Below are positions 14,991 to 22,198 of a DNA stretch of 25,101 nt, piece by piece (the stretch's first letter is position 1; each line of letters opens with the position of its first letter). Source of the stretch: Thermoplasmata archaeon (lineage in GTDB: Archaea > Thermoplasmatota > Thermoplasmata > Lutacidiplasmatales > UBA184); the NCBI GenBank assembly GCA_030038885.1, contig JASHQY010000005.1, positions 1 to 25,101 on the forward strand, written 5' to 3'. Made by a program: the position numbers and the translations under genes. The notes below the pieces were generated by a model. That model made no database searches, was not told the origin of the DNA, and saw only the letters and a program-made list of their open reading frames with translations.

Positions 14991-15889
14991 GGCTGACGGA
15001 CCAGCTCGTCCAGGAGGTCGCGCGCGGCGCGCGAGCCCGGGAACACCACCCGCGCCTCGTTCTCGAGCGGCTCGAGCTCCGGGTAGCGGGAGGAGAAGTG
15101 CGTGAGGAAGAGCGCGCGGACCTCGGCGCTCCGCGCAAGCTCCGCCGCCTGCCGGGCCGACGAATGGCCCCACGAGTTCGCCTCGGCCTCGATCTCCTGG
15201 CCGACCGTCGCCTCGTGGATGAGCAGGGTCGCGCGGTGCGCGAGCCGGCGCACGTCGTCCGACGGGCCGGTGTCCCCGGAGTACACGATCGAGCGCCCGG
15301 AGCGGGGCTCCCCCATCACGTCCGACGGATGCACGACGCGGTCCGCGACCCGCACGGCCTCCCCGGCCTCGAGCCGGCGGAAATCGGGCCCGTGGATCCC
15401 CAGCGCGCGGGCGCGCTCGGCGTCGAACCGCCCGCGCTTCGCCGCCTCGTCGATCCGATAGGCGATCGACGGGACCGGGTGCTCGGCGTGCGCGGTGCGC
15501 ACCGTGTAGCCGTCGAGCTCGACCGATGCGCCCGGGGCGAGCGCGTGGACCTCGACCGGGAACCGCAGGGTGAAGTACCCCATCGCGAGCGCACGGCCGA
15601 CCATCTCCTTCGCGTCCGGGGGCCCGTAGACGTCGAGCGGTTCGGTCCGGTGGTTGAGGCACATGCTCTGGATGAGTCCCGGGAGCCCGAGGAAGTGATC
15701 CCCGTGGAAGTGCGTGAGGAAGATCCGCCGCACGCGCATGAACGACGCGGACGACTGGAAGAACTGCCGCTGCGTCCCCTCGCCGCAGTCGAGGAGGACG
15801 AGCTCCCGCTCGAGGTCGAGCGCGATCGCGCTCGCGGACCGCTCCTTCGTCGGCCACGATCCCGCGGTCCCGAGGAACGTCACGCGCAT
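14987..15889 (-). CDS. rnz: Ribonuclease Z (tRNA 3' processing endonuclease), short form
   Basis: RNase Z cleaves the 3' trailer of pre-tRNAs. The 300-residue length matches the short form found in archaea and many bacteria. The metallo-beta-lactamase zinc motif HFHGDH is at 60-65. LLDCGEGTQRQ (32-42), the flexible-arm-like MGYFTLRFPVEV region, the HPVPSIAYRI segment, YSGDTGPS and the C-terminal THFSSRY complete the family pattern. The start at 15889 gives the canonical MRVTFLGTAGS N-terminus, and a TATA-like GCTTTTAGCC sits about 27 bases upstream, implying a leaderless mRNA. A longer in-frame extension exists upstream but crosses the promoter and looks non-coding. Confidence 0.95.
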   Translation of the reverse strand: MRVTFLGTAGSWPTKERSASAIALDLERELVLLDCGEGTQRQFFQSSASFMRVRRIFLTHFHGDHFLGLPGLIQSMCLNHRTEPLDVYGPPDAKEMVGRALAMGYFTLRFPVEVHALAPGASVELDGYTVRTAHAEHPVPSIAYRIDEAAKRGRFDAERARALGIHGPDFRRLEAGEAVRVADRVVHPSDVMGEPRSGRSIVYSGDTGPSDDVRRLAHRATLLIHEATVGQEIEAEANSWGHSSARQAAELARSAEVRALFLTHFSSRYPELEPLENEARVVFPGSRAARDLLDELVRQP

Positions 15890-15910
15890 CGGCGGGGCCA
15901 CTCGCGGCCC

Positions 15911-15920
15911 GGCTAAAAGC
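15911..15920 (-). promoter_or_regulatory. Candidate TATA box of the rnz-hutI operon
   Basis: GCTTTTAGCC on the minus strand is centred about 27 bases before the rnz ATG, the spacing expected for an archaeal promoter giving leaderless mRNA. It is the only A/T-rich stretch near that start. Confidence 0.55.
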
Positions 15921-15999
15921 CCGCGGGGCGTCGGGGGCCCCGGCCGGCCCCCGGTGGTCGAGGACAAAGTCCAAGAGGGGTGGGGAGGTCGGAACGACG

Positions 16000-17187
16000 A
16001 TGGTCGACTGGGACCGGGTGGAACAGCTCCGGTCGAAGGGCTGGGACTGGGACCAGATCGCCGAGGATCCGAAGGTCGGCTTCCATCCCGACACCTCGGT
16101 GCACGACGCGGGCCGCGCACTCCGGGGGCTGTATCACCGCCAGCGCTCGCGCGAGGGTCGGAGAGGCGAGGGCGCGACCGAGCGCTCCTCCAAGCGGTTG
16201 GCGGCGGTGACCGAACGGATCTGGACCCTGCCGCGGATCGGGTACCTCGCGACGCCGATCCTCGGGGTATGGGCCGGGCTCGCGTACGTCGCCCCGTCGC
16301 CGGTCGGGATCCTGCTGCCGGCGATCCCCTGGCTCGCGATCGGACTCGCGGTCGCCGCGTTCGTGCTCTGCTTCGGGCTGCTCCGCAGCTCGGGCAAGCG
16401 GTGGACGCCGGTGTTCCGGACCTCGGTGATCACCGGCGTCATCCTGGGGCTGCTGATCGCCGGCCTCGTCGGACTCACGGGCTACCTCGCGTTCGGGTGT
16501 CCGTACCTCCCGCCCGCGACGACCCTCGCCGGGCAGCCGGCGGGGTGGGCGAAGGCGAGCGTGACGGCGTGGCAGCAGGACGGCAAGCCGATCGTCTACT
16601 TCTACGGGGCGAGCTGGTGCCCGTACTGCTCGGCCGGCAGCTGGACGATCTACAAGGCGCTCTCCGAGTTCGGGACGGTCACCGGGGCCAGCAACGCGTT
16701 AGGTTATTCGAGCCTGTCCGACGTCTACGCGGGCACGCCCGAGATCGTCCTGGGCTCTTCGGAGATCGGCTACTCCAGCACGACGATCACGTTCCTCGTG
16801 AACGAGGATCTGTCGGGGGTCGACGGCACGTTCCCCGGGACCAGCAACTGCTTCGAGCAGGCCTACGTCACGGCGTACTCGGGGAGCGCGATCCCGTTCC
16901 TCGTGATCAACGGCCAGTACATCCATGCCGGGACCCCGATCATCGACCCGTCCACGCTCACCGATTACAACTACGCCTCCTCCGGCACGAGCGGCGGCGC
17001 GGACACGGTCCTGAGCCAAGTGCAGAGCGAAAGCGGCGCCGCGTGGTCCGTGGTCCAATCCGAGGCCTGGTGGATCATGGCGTTCATCACGAAGGCGACC
17101 GGGGAATCCGTCTCGACCCTCGCCGCCGAGTACCACTGGTCGGCGGCGACGCAGTCCGCGGTCACCGGCTACGTCGCGCAGCTGTAG
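16000..17187 (+). CDS. DUF929-type membrane-anchored thioredoxin-like protein
   Basis: This 395-residue protein has three parts. Residues 1-50 form a small predicted helical domain (WDRVEQLRSKGWDWDQIAEDPKVGFH) resembling a helix-turn-helix. Three membrane helices follow (about 80-98, 103-128 and 141-165). The C-terminal domain is thioredoxin-like, with IVYFYGASWCPYC (active cysteines C207 and C210), a cis-Pro-like IPFLVINGQY and a Gly/Ser/Thr-rich surface, as in the archaeal DUF929 family. An odd number of helices would put the redox domain outside the cell. C167 just after TM3 and the cysteine in SNCFEQ are extra. GGGGAGGT precedes the ATG. VKOR follows after 7 bases, so it is probably the oxidant of this protein. 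Confidence 0.87.
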   Translation: MVDWDRVEQLRSKGWDWDQIAEDPKVGFHPDTSVHDAGRALRGLYHRQRSREGRRGEGATERSSKRLAAVTERIWTLPRIGYLATPILGVWAGLAYVAPSPVGILLPAIPWLAIGLAVAAFVLCFGLLRSSGKRWTPVFRTSVITGVILGLLIAGLVGLTGYLAFGCPYLPPATTLAGQPAGWAKASVTAWQQDGKPIVYFYGASWCPYCSAGSWTIYKALSEFGTVTGASNALGYSSLSDVYAGTPEIVLGSSEIGYSSTTITFLVNEDLSGVDGTFPGTSNCFEQAYVTAYSGSAIPFLVINGQYIHAGTPIIDPSTLTDYNYASSGTSGGADTVLSQVQSESGAAWSVVQSEAWWIMAFITKATGESVSTLAAEYHWSAATQSAVTGYVAQL

Positions 17188-17194
17188 CCGACCG

Positions 17195-17677
17195 ATGCGG
17201 ACGCGCACGCTCCGGAGCGTCGTCTATCTCGCGGGGGGCATCGGGCTCATCCTCTCGGTCTTCGCCGCGCTCGAGGTCTACGACGCGTCGCTCTCGGGGC
17301 TGTGTTCCATCAACTCGTACGTCTCGTGCGGGGCCGTCCTCACGAGCGGCCACACGACCTTCGTCGGCCTCCCCGACTTCGCCTGGGGGATCGGGGGCTT
17401 CGTCGCGATCCTCGCCGCGGCCGGCCTGGCCGAGCAATCCCCGAGGGATCCGCGCCGCTCCTACGCCCTCCTCGGGATCACGTCGGCCGGCGTCGCGCTG
17501 GCGCTGTATCTCCTGACCGTCGAGGTGGGCGTGATCCACGCGCTCTGCCCGGTGTGCGCGGGCGCGTACGGGATGGGGGCCGTGACCTGGATCGGCGCGA
17601 TCGAGCTCGCGCGCCGCGGGTGGCGGCGGACCCACGAGGACCGCACGGAGGCGGCGGATCCCGAGGGGGGTCCGTAG
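17195..17677 (+). CDS. VKOR-family membrane oxidoreductase
   Basis: This 160-residue protein has four or five predicted helices and the four cysteines of the vitamin K epoxide reductase family: C37 and C45 in CSINSYVSC (C-x7-C, loop pair) and C118/C121 in CPVC (active site facing quinone). GLPDFAWGIGGF (58-69) is also typical. In bacteria and archaea, VKOR homologues pass electrons from a thioredoxin-like partner to membrane quinone and so drive disulfide formation. The gene lies 7 bases after the DUF929 gene, a natural partner carrying CPYC. The C-terminus (about 142-160) is polar and charged. No separate promoter is visible. Confidence 0.92.
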   Translation: MRTRTLRSVVYLAGGIGLILSVFAALEVYDASLSGLCSINSYVSCGAVLTSGHTTFVGLPDFAWGIGGFVAILAAAGLAEQSPRDPRRSYALLGITSAGVALALYLLTVEVGVIHALCPVCAGAYGMGAVTWIGAIELARRGWRRTHEDRTEAADPEGGP

Positions 17678-17749
17678 GTTCGGCCGTCGCCCCGGAGGAG
17701 CGAGGAGCCGTCCGTCGGGCCCTCCTCCGCCGGCCGGCGGAGCGTGACC

Positions 17750-17757
17750 CTATATAC
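17750..17757 (+). promoter_or_regulatory. TATA box of the atpK-E-C operon
   Basis: CTATATAC is one of the best TATA-box matches in the window. It is centred about 34 bases before the atpK ATG, predicting a transcription start near 17778 and a 10-base leader that includes GAGGGT. Confidence 0.8.
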
Positions 17758-17787
17758 CCGACCTTTCTCGGCGGCGAGGGTCCTCCG

Positions 17788-18030
17788 ATGGCGGCGCTTC
17801 CGACCGACTACGCGGATTGGGCCGCGCTCGCCGCCGGGATCGCGATCGCCGGCGGTCTGATCGGCACGGGGATGGCCCAGTCCGGGATCGGGGCCGCCGG
17901 CATGGGGATCATCGCGGAGAAGCCGGAGAAGTTCGGCCAGGTCCTGTTCTTCTTCGTCATTCCCGAGACGCTCTGGATCATCGGATTCGTCCTCGGCATC
18001 ATCCTCCTGCTCGGGATCCTGCACGCCTAG
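17788..18030 (+). CDS. atpK: A-type ATPase proteolipid subunit K (c)
   Basis: This 80-residue, two-helix proteolipid forms the rotor ring of the membrane motor. TM1 is about 12-36 and rich in Gly/Ala (AGGLIGTGMAQSGIGAAGMG); the polar loop is AEKPEKFG (43-50); TM2 is about 52-77. The ion-carrying carboxylate is E60 in VIPETLWIIG. Q31 in TM1 aligns with the conserved Gln of sodium-binding rings, but the residue two after the Glu is Leu rather than the common Gln, which argues for proton coupling (inference). It is the first gene of the plus-strand operon, 15 bases before atpE, behind a strong TATA box, as suits the most abundant subunit. Confidence 0.95.
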   Translation: MAALPTDYADWAALAAGIAIAGGLIGTGMAQSGIGAAGMGIIAEKPEKFGQVLFFFVIPETLWIIGFVLGIILLLGILHA

Positions 18031-18045
18031 GCGGGGCGGGACCCC

Positions 18046-18597
18046 ATGAGCCTCGAGAGCCTCGTCGAGGAGATCCGCCAGCAGGCCGAGGCCGAACTGG
18101 CGGCGACGATCGCGCGCCAGCGCGCCGAAACGGCGAAGATCGTCGCCGAGCGCGACCGGCGGGTCGCCGAGATCCGGGCGGCCGGCCAGCGCGCGACCGA
18201 GACCGACGTCGCGCGCGAGCGCGCCCAGCGCGTCGCCGCGGCGAAGCTCCAGGCCCGCCAGCGGCTCTACGAGGCCCGCGAGCGACGGCTCGAGGACGGC
18301 CTCGCGGAGACCCGGGCGCTCCTCGCGGACTTCACGGCCTCGCCGGAGTACCCGGCGACCCTCAAGCGGATGGTCGAGGCCGCGACCGCGTCGCTCGGCC
18401 GCCCGGTGCGGATCTCGGGCCGCGCGGAGGACGCGGGGGTGCTCGCGAAGGCCGCGGGCAAGGCGTTCGATCCGACCCCCCGTCCGATCCTCGGCGGGGT
18501 CGTCGCCGAGACGGCCGACCAGAGCCGCCGCCTGAACCTCTCGTTCGACGAGCTCCTGCGCCTGCGCGAGGACCGGGTCCGCGAGCTGCTCGCCTAG
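18046..18597 (+). CDS. atpE: A-type ATPase peripheral stalk subunit E
   Basis: This 183-residue protein has a long N-terminal charged coiled-coil (about 1-95, with IRQQAEAELAATIARQRAET and many Ala/Glu/Arg heptads) and a globular C-terminal half (about 105-183) with ILGGVVAET, then NLSFDELLRLREDRVRELL. This is the standard E-subunit architecture. With subunit H it forms the peripheral stalks that hold the A3B3 head against the motor. Its partner atpH is not adjacent but lies on the opposite strand at 21714-22073. Confidence 0.93.
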   Translation: MSLESLVEEIRQQAEAELAATIARQRAETAKIVAERDRRVAEIRAAGQRATETDVARERAQRVAAAKLQARQRLYEARERRLEDGLAETRALLADFTASPEYPATLKRMVEAATASLGRPVRISGRAEDAGVLAKAAGKAFDPTPRPILGGVVAETADQSRRLNLSFDELLRLREDRVRELLA

Positions 18598-18608
18598 GAC
18601 GGTCGACC

Positions 18609-19685
18609 GTGGCCGCCTCCGCGTACGCGAGCGCCCTCGGCCGCCTGAAGCCGGAGTTCCCCGCGTTCCTCCCGAAGGAGACCTACGGCCCACTGACGGC
18701 GGCGAAGGACCCGAACGAGGTCGCGAAGCTCCTCGAGGGAACCCCGTACGGCCCCGACCTCCAGTCGGCCCGCGCCGCCTACCAGGGCGTCGCGCTCGTC
18801 GAGGTCGCGATCAACCGGACGTTCGTCCGCCGCAACCGCCACGCCTACGAGGCGACCCCGTTCGCCGGCCGCGGCGTGGTCGGTGCGTACCTGACCCGCT
18901 GGGACCTCCAGAACATCGAACTGATCCTCGCCGCGAAGGCGCAGGGCCGCGCGGTGACCGAGACCGAGGACCACCTGGTCTCGAGCCGCGAGATCCCGGC
19001 CGGGCTCTACGCGGGGGTCCTCACGCTCGACGACTTCCGCCAGCTCCTCGCGCAGCCGACGCTCGAGGCGGTCGCCGCCGCGCTGGTCCGGCACGGCTAC
19101 GGCGCGACCGTGCTGCCGCTCGTCGAGGCGTTCCAGCGGACCCACGACATCTTCCCGATCCTCCACGCGCTCGACGCCGAGTACTACGCGCGCGTGCTCG
19201 CGGCGACGAAGTTCTTCCAGGGCGATGAGTGGGTCGTCCGCCAGTTCCTCGCGAGCGAGATCGACGTGCGGAACGCGCTCCTCCTCCTGAAGGGGAAGGC
19301 CGCCGACCTCCCGATGGACGAGGTCGCCGGCCGCTGGCTCGCGGGCGGCGCGCTCGCCGCCGCCCAGGTGCCGGACCTCTACGGGGTCCGCGCCGTGCCC
19401 GAGCTCGCCGACCGGCTCGCGGCCCGGTTCCCCACGGTCGGCGAGGGGACCGCCGAGTTCACCGAGGGCCAGAGCCTCACCGGCTACGAGGCGGCGCTCT
19501 CGCGGGACCGCGCGACGTCCGAGCTCCGCCGGCTGCGGACGTATCCGCTCTCGCTCGCGGTGATCTTCACGTACCTCCTCCTCGCGGAGGTCGAACGGGA
19601 GGACGTCCGCCGGATCGCGTTCGCGAAGCTCTACGGAATCCCGGCGGAGCGCCTCGCCCCGCTCCTGGTCGGCCCCCGCCTCTAG
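18609..19685 (+). CDS. atpC: A-type ATPase subunit C (central adaptor, V-ATPase d homologue)
   Basis: This 358-residue helical protein sits as a collar between the proteolipid ring and the central stalk. Family features include YGPDLQSARAAYQGVALVEVAINR, the RWDLQNIELILAAKAQG stretch, IDVRNALLLLKGKAADL, and the C-terminal TYPLSLAVIFTYLLLAEVEREDVRRIAFAKLYGI. The start is taken as the GTG at 18609, 11 bases after the atpE stop with AGGA upstream; no ATG fits as well. Its TAG stop lies in the same CTAG as the stop of convergent atpI, so no room remains for a conventional terminator between the two operons. Confidence 0.94.
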   Translation: MAASAYASALGRLKPEFPAFLPKETYGPLTAAKDPNEVAKLLEGTPYGPDLQSARAAYQGVALVEVAINRTFVRRNRHAYEATPFAGRGVVGAYLTRWDLQNIELILAAKAQGRAVTETEDHLVSSREIPAGLYAGVLTLDDFRQLLAQPTLEAVAAALVRHGYGATVLPLVEAFQRTHDIFPILHALDAEYYARVLAATKFFQGDEWVVRQFLASEIDVRNALLLLKGKAADLPMDEVAGRWLAGGALAAAQVPDLYGVRAVPELADRLAARFPTVGEGTAEFTEGQSLTGYEAALSRDRATSELRRLRTYPLSLAVIFTYLLLAEVEREDVRRIAFAKLYGIPAERLAPLLVGPRL

Positions 19686-21700
19686 TCCGGCGGGGATCGA
19701 ACGATCGCGCTCGGGGCTAGGCCGTCCGCGGTCACGCTGGACGCGGTGTGGGTGCGCGCGCCGCCGAACGGGTGGAACGGCCGGCCGTTCCCGGTGTAGA
19801 ACTTCGAGAAGTACTCGACGAAGATCAGCCGCGCGCCCTGGATTCCGGGCTCGAAGACCCCGAGGATCACGTTGAACGACTGCCCGATCACGACGATCAC
19901 GAGGCCGATCGCGATCCCGACGACCGCGCCGCCGGCGAACAGGCCGCCGGAGATGTCGTTGATCACGAGCGCGAGCACGACGCTCGCGAGGAGGATGCCG
20001 ACGAGCCGCGTGTACGAGAGCACGTGGCTCAGCACCTCGATCAGCAGCATCATGCCGTTCTGGATCCCCTCGCCGCCGATCATCAGTCCGAGCCCGACGA
20101 CGAGCGTGGCGATCGCGACCGAGAACGTGGGGTTCGCGAACGAGGCGCCCCGCGCGGTGAGCGGGCCGAGCGACTTCGCGCCGAGGACGCACAGGCCGAA
20201 GAACGCGAGCCCCCACGCGAAGAGGATCCCGCCGAACTTCCCGACCTCGCCGCGGCGGTGGTGGTGGAAGTGCTCCTTCAGGAGGCCGAAGAGGAACCCG
20301 AGGGTGACCATCCCGAGGCCGATGAACCCGGCGAGGAGGAGGAGGAGACCGACCTGGCGCAGGGGGTCGAACGGCGCGACGTAGCCGAGCGTGCGGTGGA
20401 GGAGCGGATACCCGAAGAACTCGTCGAAGTAGACCCCGAGCGCGATCGCGAGCGCGCAGCCGGGGATCAGCGCGTACGCGAGCTGGCGCATCCCCTGCGG
20501 GCCCATGATCCGCTTCACGAACTCCCGGCCGAACTTCGGGAGGTGCCGGGCACCGGGGAAGCCCGCGATCATCCAGAGGCAGATCACTAGGATCGTGAGC
20601 CCGTAGCCCCAGTCGCCGAGCATCAGCCCGAAGAACAGCGGGAAGGCGATCGCGAAGACGAGCGTCGGGTCCCACTCGTCCGCCTGGGGCAGCGAGTAGA
20701 AGCGGATGAAGAACTCGAAGCGCCGGATCCCGCGGGGATTCGACATCAGCGTCGGGGGCTCGTCGGTCGTCGGGACCGCGTAGAGGTAGGCCCGCCCCCC
20801 GGTCGCCGACTGGACGATCGCGTCGAGCCGCGCGACGTCCCGCAGCGGCACCCACGCCTCGAGCGCGAACGTCGTGCGCCCGGCCCCGAGCTTCGCGAGG
20901 ATCTCGACCTTGCGGTTCTCGACCTGCAGCGCTTCGTCGATCGCGGCGACCGTCGGGTACCAGTCGCGCGCGACCGCTCCGAGCCGCTCGGCGATCGCGA
21001 CCCGCCGGCGCAGGACCTCCTCGCGGCGGCCGTGCAGCCCCGCGAGCGCCTCGCTCGGGGTGCCCGTGAGCGCGAGGAGCGCCGCGAGGTGCACGCCCTC
21101 GGTCTGGGCGGCGCGGGCGAGCACGTCGGCCGAGCTCCGTCGCAGGCTCACGAGGAAGGCGCCCGATCCCGACGGATCGTCGAGGAACTGGGCGTCCGCG
21201 CTCGGCGGGAGGGCCGCGCGCAGCGCCGCGCCGGCCGCCGGGGTCCCCTCGCCGAAGAAGCTCGCGAAGCTCTGCCCGGAGAGGACCTCGAGCCGGTCGG
21301 GGTAGAACGAAAGCTTCTCGAGCAGGGCGATCCCCTCGTCGGTCGCCTGCTGCTCGGTGAGGAGCCGGTCGCTCTCGCGCGTGAGCTCGCCGAGCTCGGC
21401 ATCGATCGGCACGGCCTTCGCCGCGGCGAGGATGTCGGCGAGGGAGTCGAACCGCCGGGGCGGGCCGACCGGTACCGCCGGCAGCGCGCTCTTCAGCCCG
21501 CGGAAGCGCAGCGCCTCGTCCCCGATCGCCCGCTGGGTCTCGGTGCCGCGTTCGGGCGCGAGCTCGGCGAGGGCCGCCGGCGACAGCGCCTCGATCTGGG
21601 CGATCCGGAGGTCGTGGAGGATCGTGAGGATCCGCTCGCGGTCGTCCTTCAGCCCGACGAGTCCGACCTTGGCCATCCGCTCGGGGCGCAGGACTCCCAT
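19682..21700 (-). CDS. atpI: A-type ATPase subunit I (stator membrane subunit a)
   Basis: This 672-residue protein has a soluble N-terminal half (1-340) of coiled-coil arms and two globular folds, and a membrane half with about eight helices (roughly 345-620). The essential arginine expected in the ion channel is R565 in HVLSYTRLVGI. LMLGDWGYGL, GEGIQNGMML and GQSFNVILGVFEPGIQ(G)ARL are further signatures. The C-terminal 40 residues contain VEYFSKFYTGNGRPFHPF, conserved in the family. It begins 13 bases after the atpH stop and shares CTAG at its end with atpC. Confidence 0.96.
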   Translation of the reverse strand: MGVLRPERMAKVGLVGLKDDRERILTILHDLRIAQIEALSPAALAELAPERGTETQRAIGDEALRFRGLKSALPAVPVGPPRRFDSLADILAAAKAVPIDAELGELTRESDRLLTEQQATDEGIALLEKLSFYPDRLEVLSGQSFASFFGEGTPAAGAALRAALPPSADAQFLDDPSGSGAFLVSLRRSSADVLARAAQTEGVHLAALLALTGTPSEALAGLHGRREEVLRRRVAIAERLGAVARDWYPTVAAIDEALQVENRKVEILAKLGAGRTTFALEAWVPLRDVARLDAIVQSATGGRAYLYAVPTTDEPPTLMSNPRGIRRFEFFIRFYSLPQADEWDPTLVFAIAFPLFFGLMLGDWGYGLTILVICLWMIAGFPGARHLPKFGREFVKRIMGPQGMRQLAYALIPGCALAIALGVYFDEFFGYPLLHRTLGYVAPFDPLRQVGLLLLLAGFIGLGMVTLGFLFGLLKEHFHHHRRGEVGKFGGILFAWGLAFFGLCVLGAKSLGPLTARGASFANPTFSVAIATLVVGLGLMIGGEGIQNGMMLLIEVLSHVLSYTRLVGILLASVVLALVINDISGGLFAGGAVVGIAIGLVIVVIGQSFNVILGVFEPGIQGARLIFVEYFSKFYTGNGRPFHPFGGARTHTASSVTADGLAPSAIVRSPPD

Positions 21701-21713
21701 CGCGGCCGCTCCG

Positions 21714-22073
21714 TCACTCCTTGCGGAACCCGGCGAGCACGACGGCGAGGATCGCGTCCTTTCGGTCGGTCGCCCGCTTCCCTTCCCCGCGGGCGGCGGT
21801 CTCGGCCGCGCGGGTCCCCTCCGCGAGGATCTCGGCCGCCGCGCGGTCCGCGTCGGTCCGTGCGGCCTCGATCGCCCGGGCGCGGTCGGCGTCCGCCGCG
21901 GCCTGCGCGGACTTCACCGCCGCCTCGCTCTCGGCCCGGAGCTGCTGGAGCGCCTCCTCCGCGGCCCCGCGGGCCGCGCGCAGCCTGAGCTCCCAGTCGG
22001 CCTCGGTCGCCTTCACGCGCTTGAGCGCGTCGATCGAGCCGAGGGGGACTCCGGGCGGGCTCGCGGCCGCCAT
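21714..22073 (-). CDS. atpH: A-type ATPase peripheral stalk subunit H (G-like)
   Basis: This 119-residue protein is almost entirely an Ala/Glu/Arg/Lys-rich coiled coil (about 15-100), preceded by a short Pro/Ala N-terminus and ended by a hydrophobic patch (DAILAVVLAGFRK). That is typical of subunit H, which pairs with E in the stalks. Its ATG shares one base with the stop of the small membrane ORF upstream (TGATG), indicating coupled translation. It is encoded directly before atpI, as in most archaeal operons. Confidence 0.88.
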   Translation of the reverse strand: MAAASPPGVPLGSIDALKRVKATEADWELRLRAARGAAEEALQQLRAESEAAVKSAQAAADADRARAIEAARTDADRAAAEILAEGTRAAETAARGEGKRATDRKDAILAVVLAGFRKE

Positions 22074-22198
22074 CAGCGCGCTCCGTAGTACGCGGCCAGG
22101 AAGGCGAGGAGCCCGACGATCGCGGCGACCTTGACCGCGAGCGAGACGACCTGCGCGGTCCGGAACCGGCGGAGCGCGACGTCAGCTGCCAGCGGCAT
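22073..22198 (-). CDS. Small single-helix membrane protein inside the A-ATPase operon
   Basis: This 41-residue frame lies between atpD and atpH. It starts MPLAADVALRRFRTAQ and continues as one hydrophobic helix (about 17-38, VVSLAVKVAAIVGLLAFLAA) ending YYGAR. It overlaps the last 17 bases of atpD and its TGA overlaps the atpH ATG (TGATG). GGAGG sits 3 bases before its ATG, inside atpD. The tight two-sided coupling and basic N-terminus support real translation, with the N-terminus inside. Methanosarcina operons also have a small gene, ahaG, after the D subunit; that positional match does not prove homology. A motor assembly or accessory subunit is the natural guess. Confidence 0.7.
   Translation of the reverse strand: MPLAADVALRRFRTAQVVSLAVKVAAIVGLLAFLAAYYGAR

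Noticed and set aside
14987..16120. An N-terminally extended RNase Z starting at 16120
   Set aside because: The extension covers the TATA-like element and the start of the divergent gene; the internal ATG gives the canonical MRVTFLGT start.
18594..20855. A 753-codon minus-strand frame spanning atpC and part of atpI
   Set aside because: It crosses the convergent junction of two recognised genes in a different frame and has no family signature.
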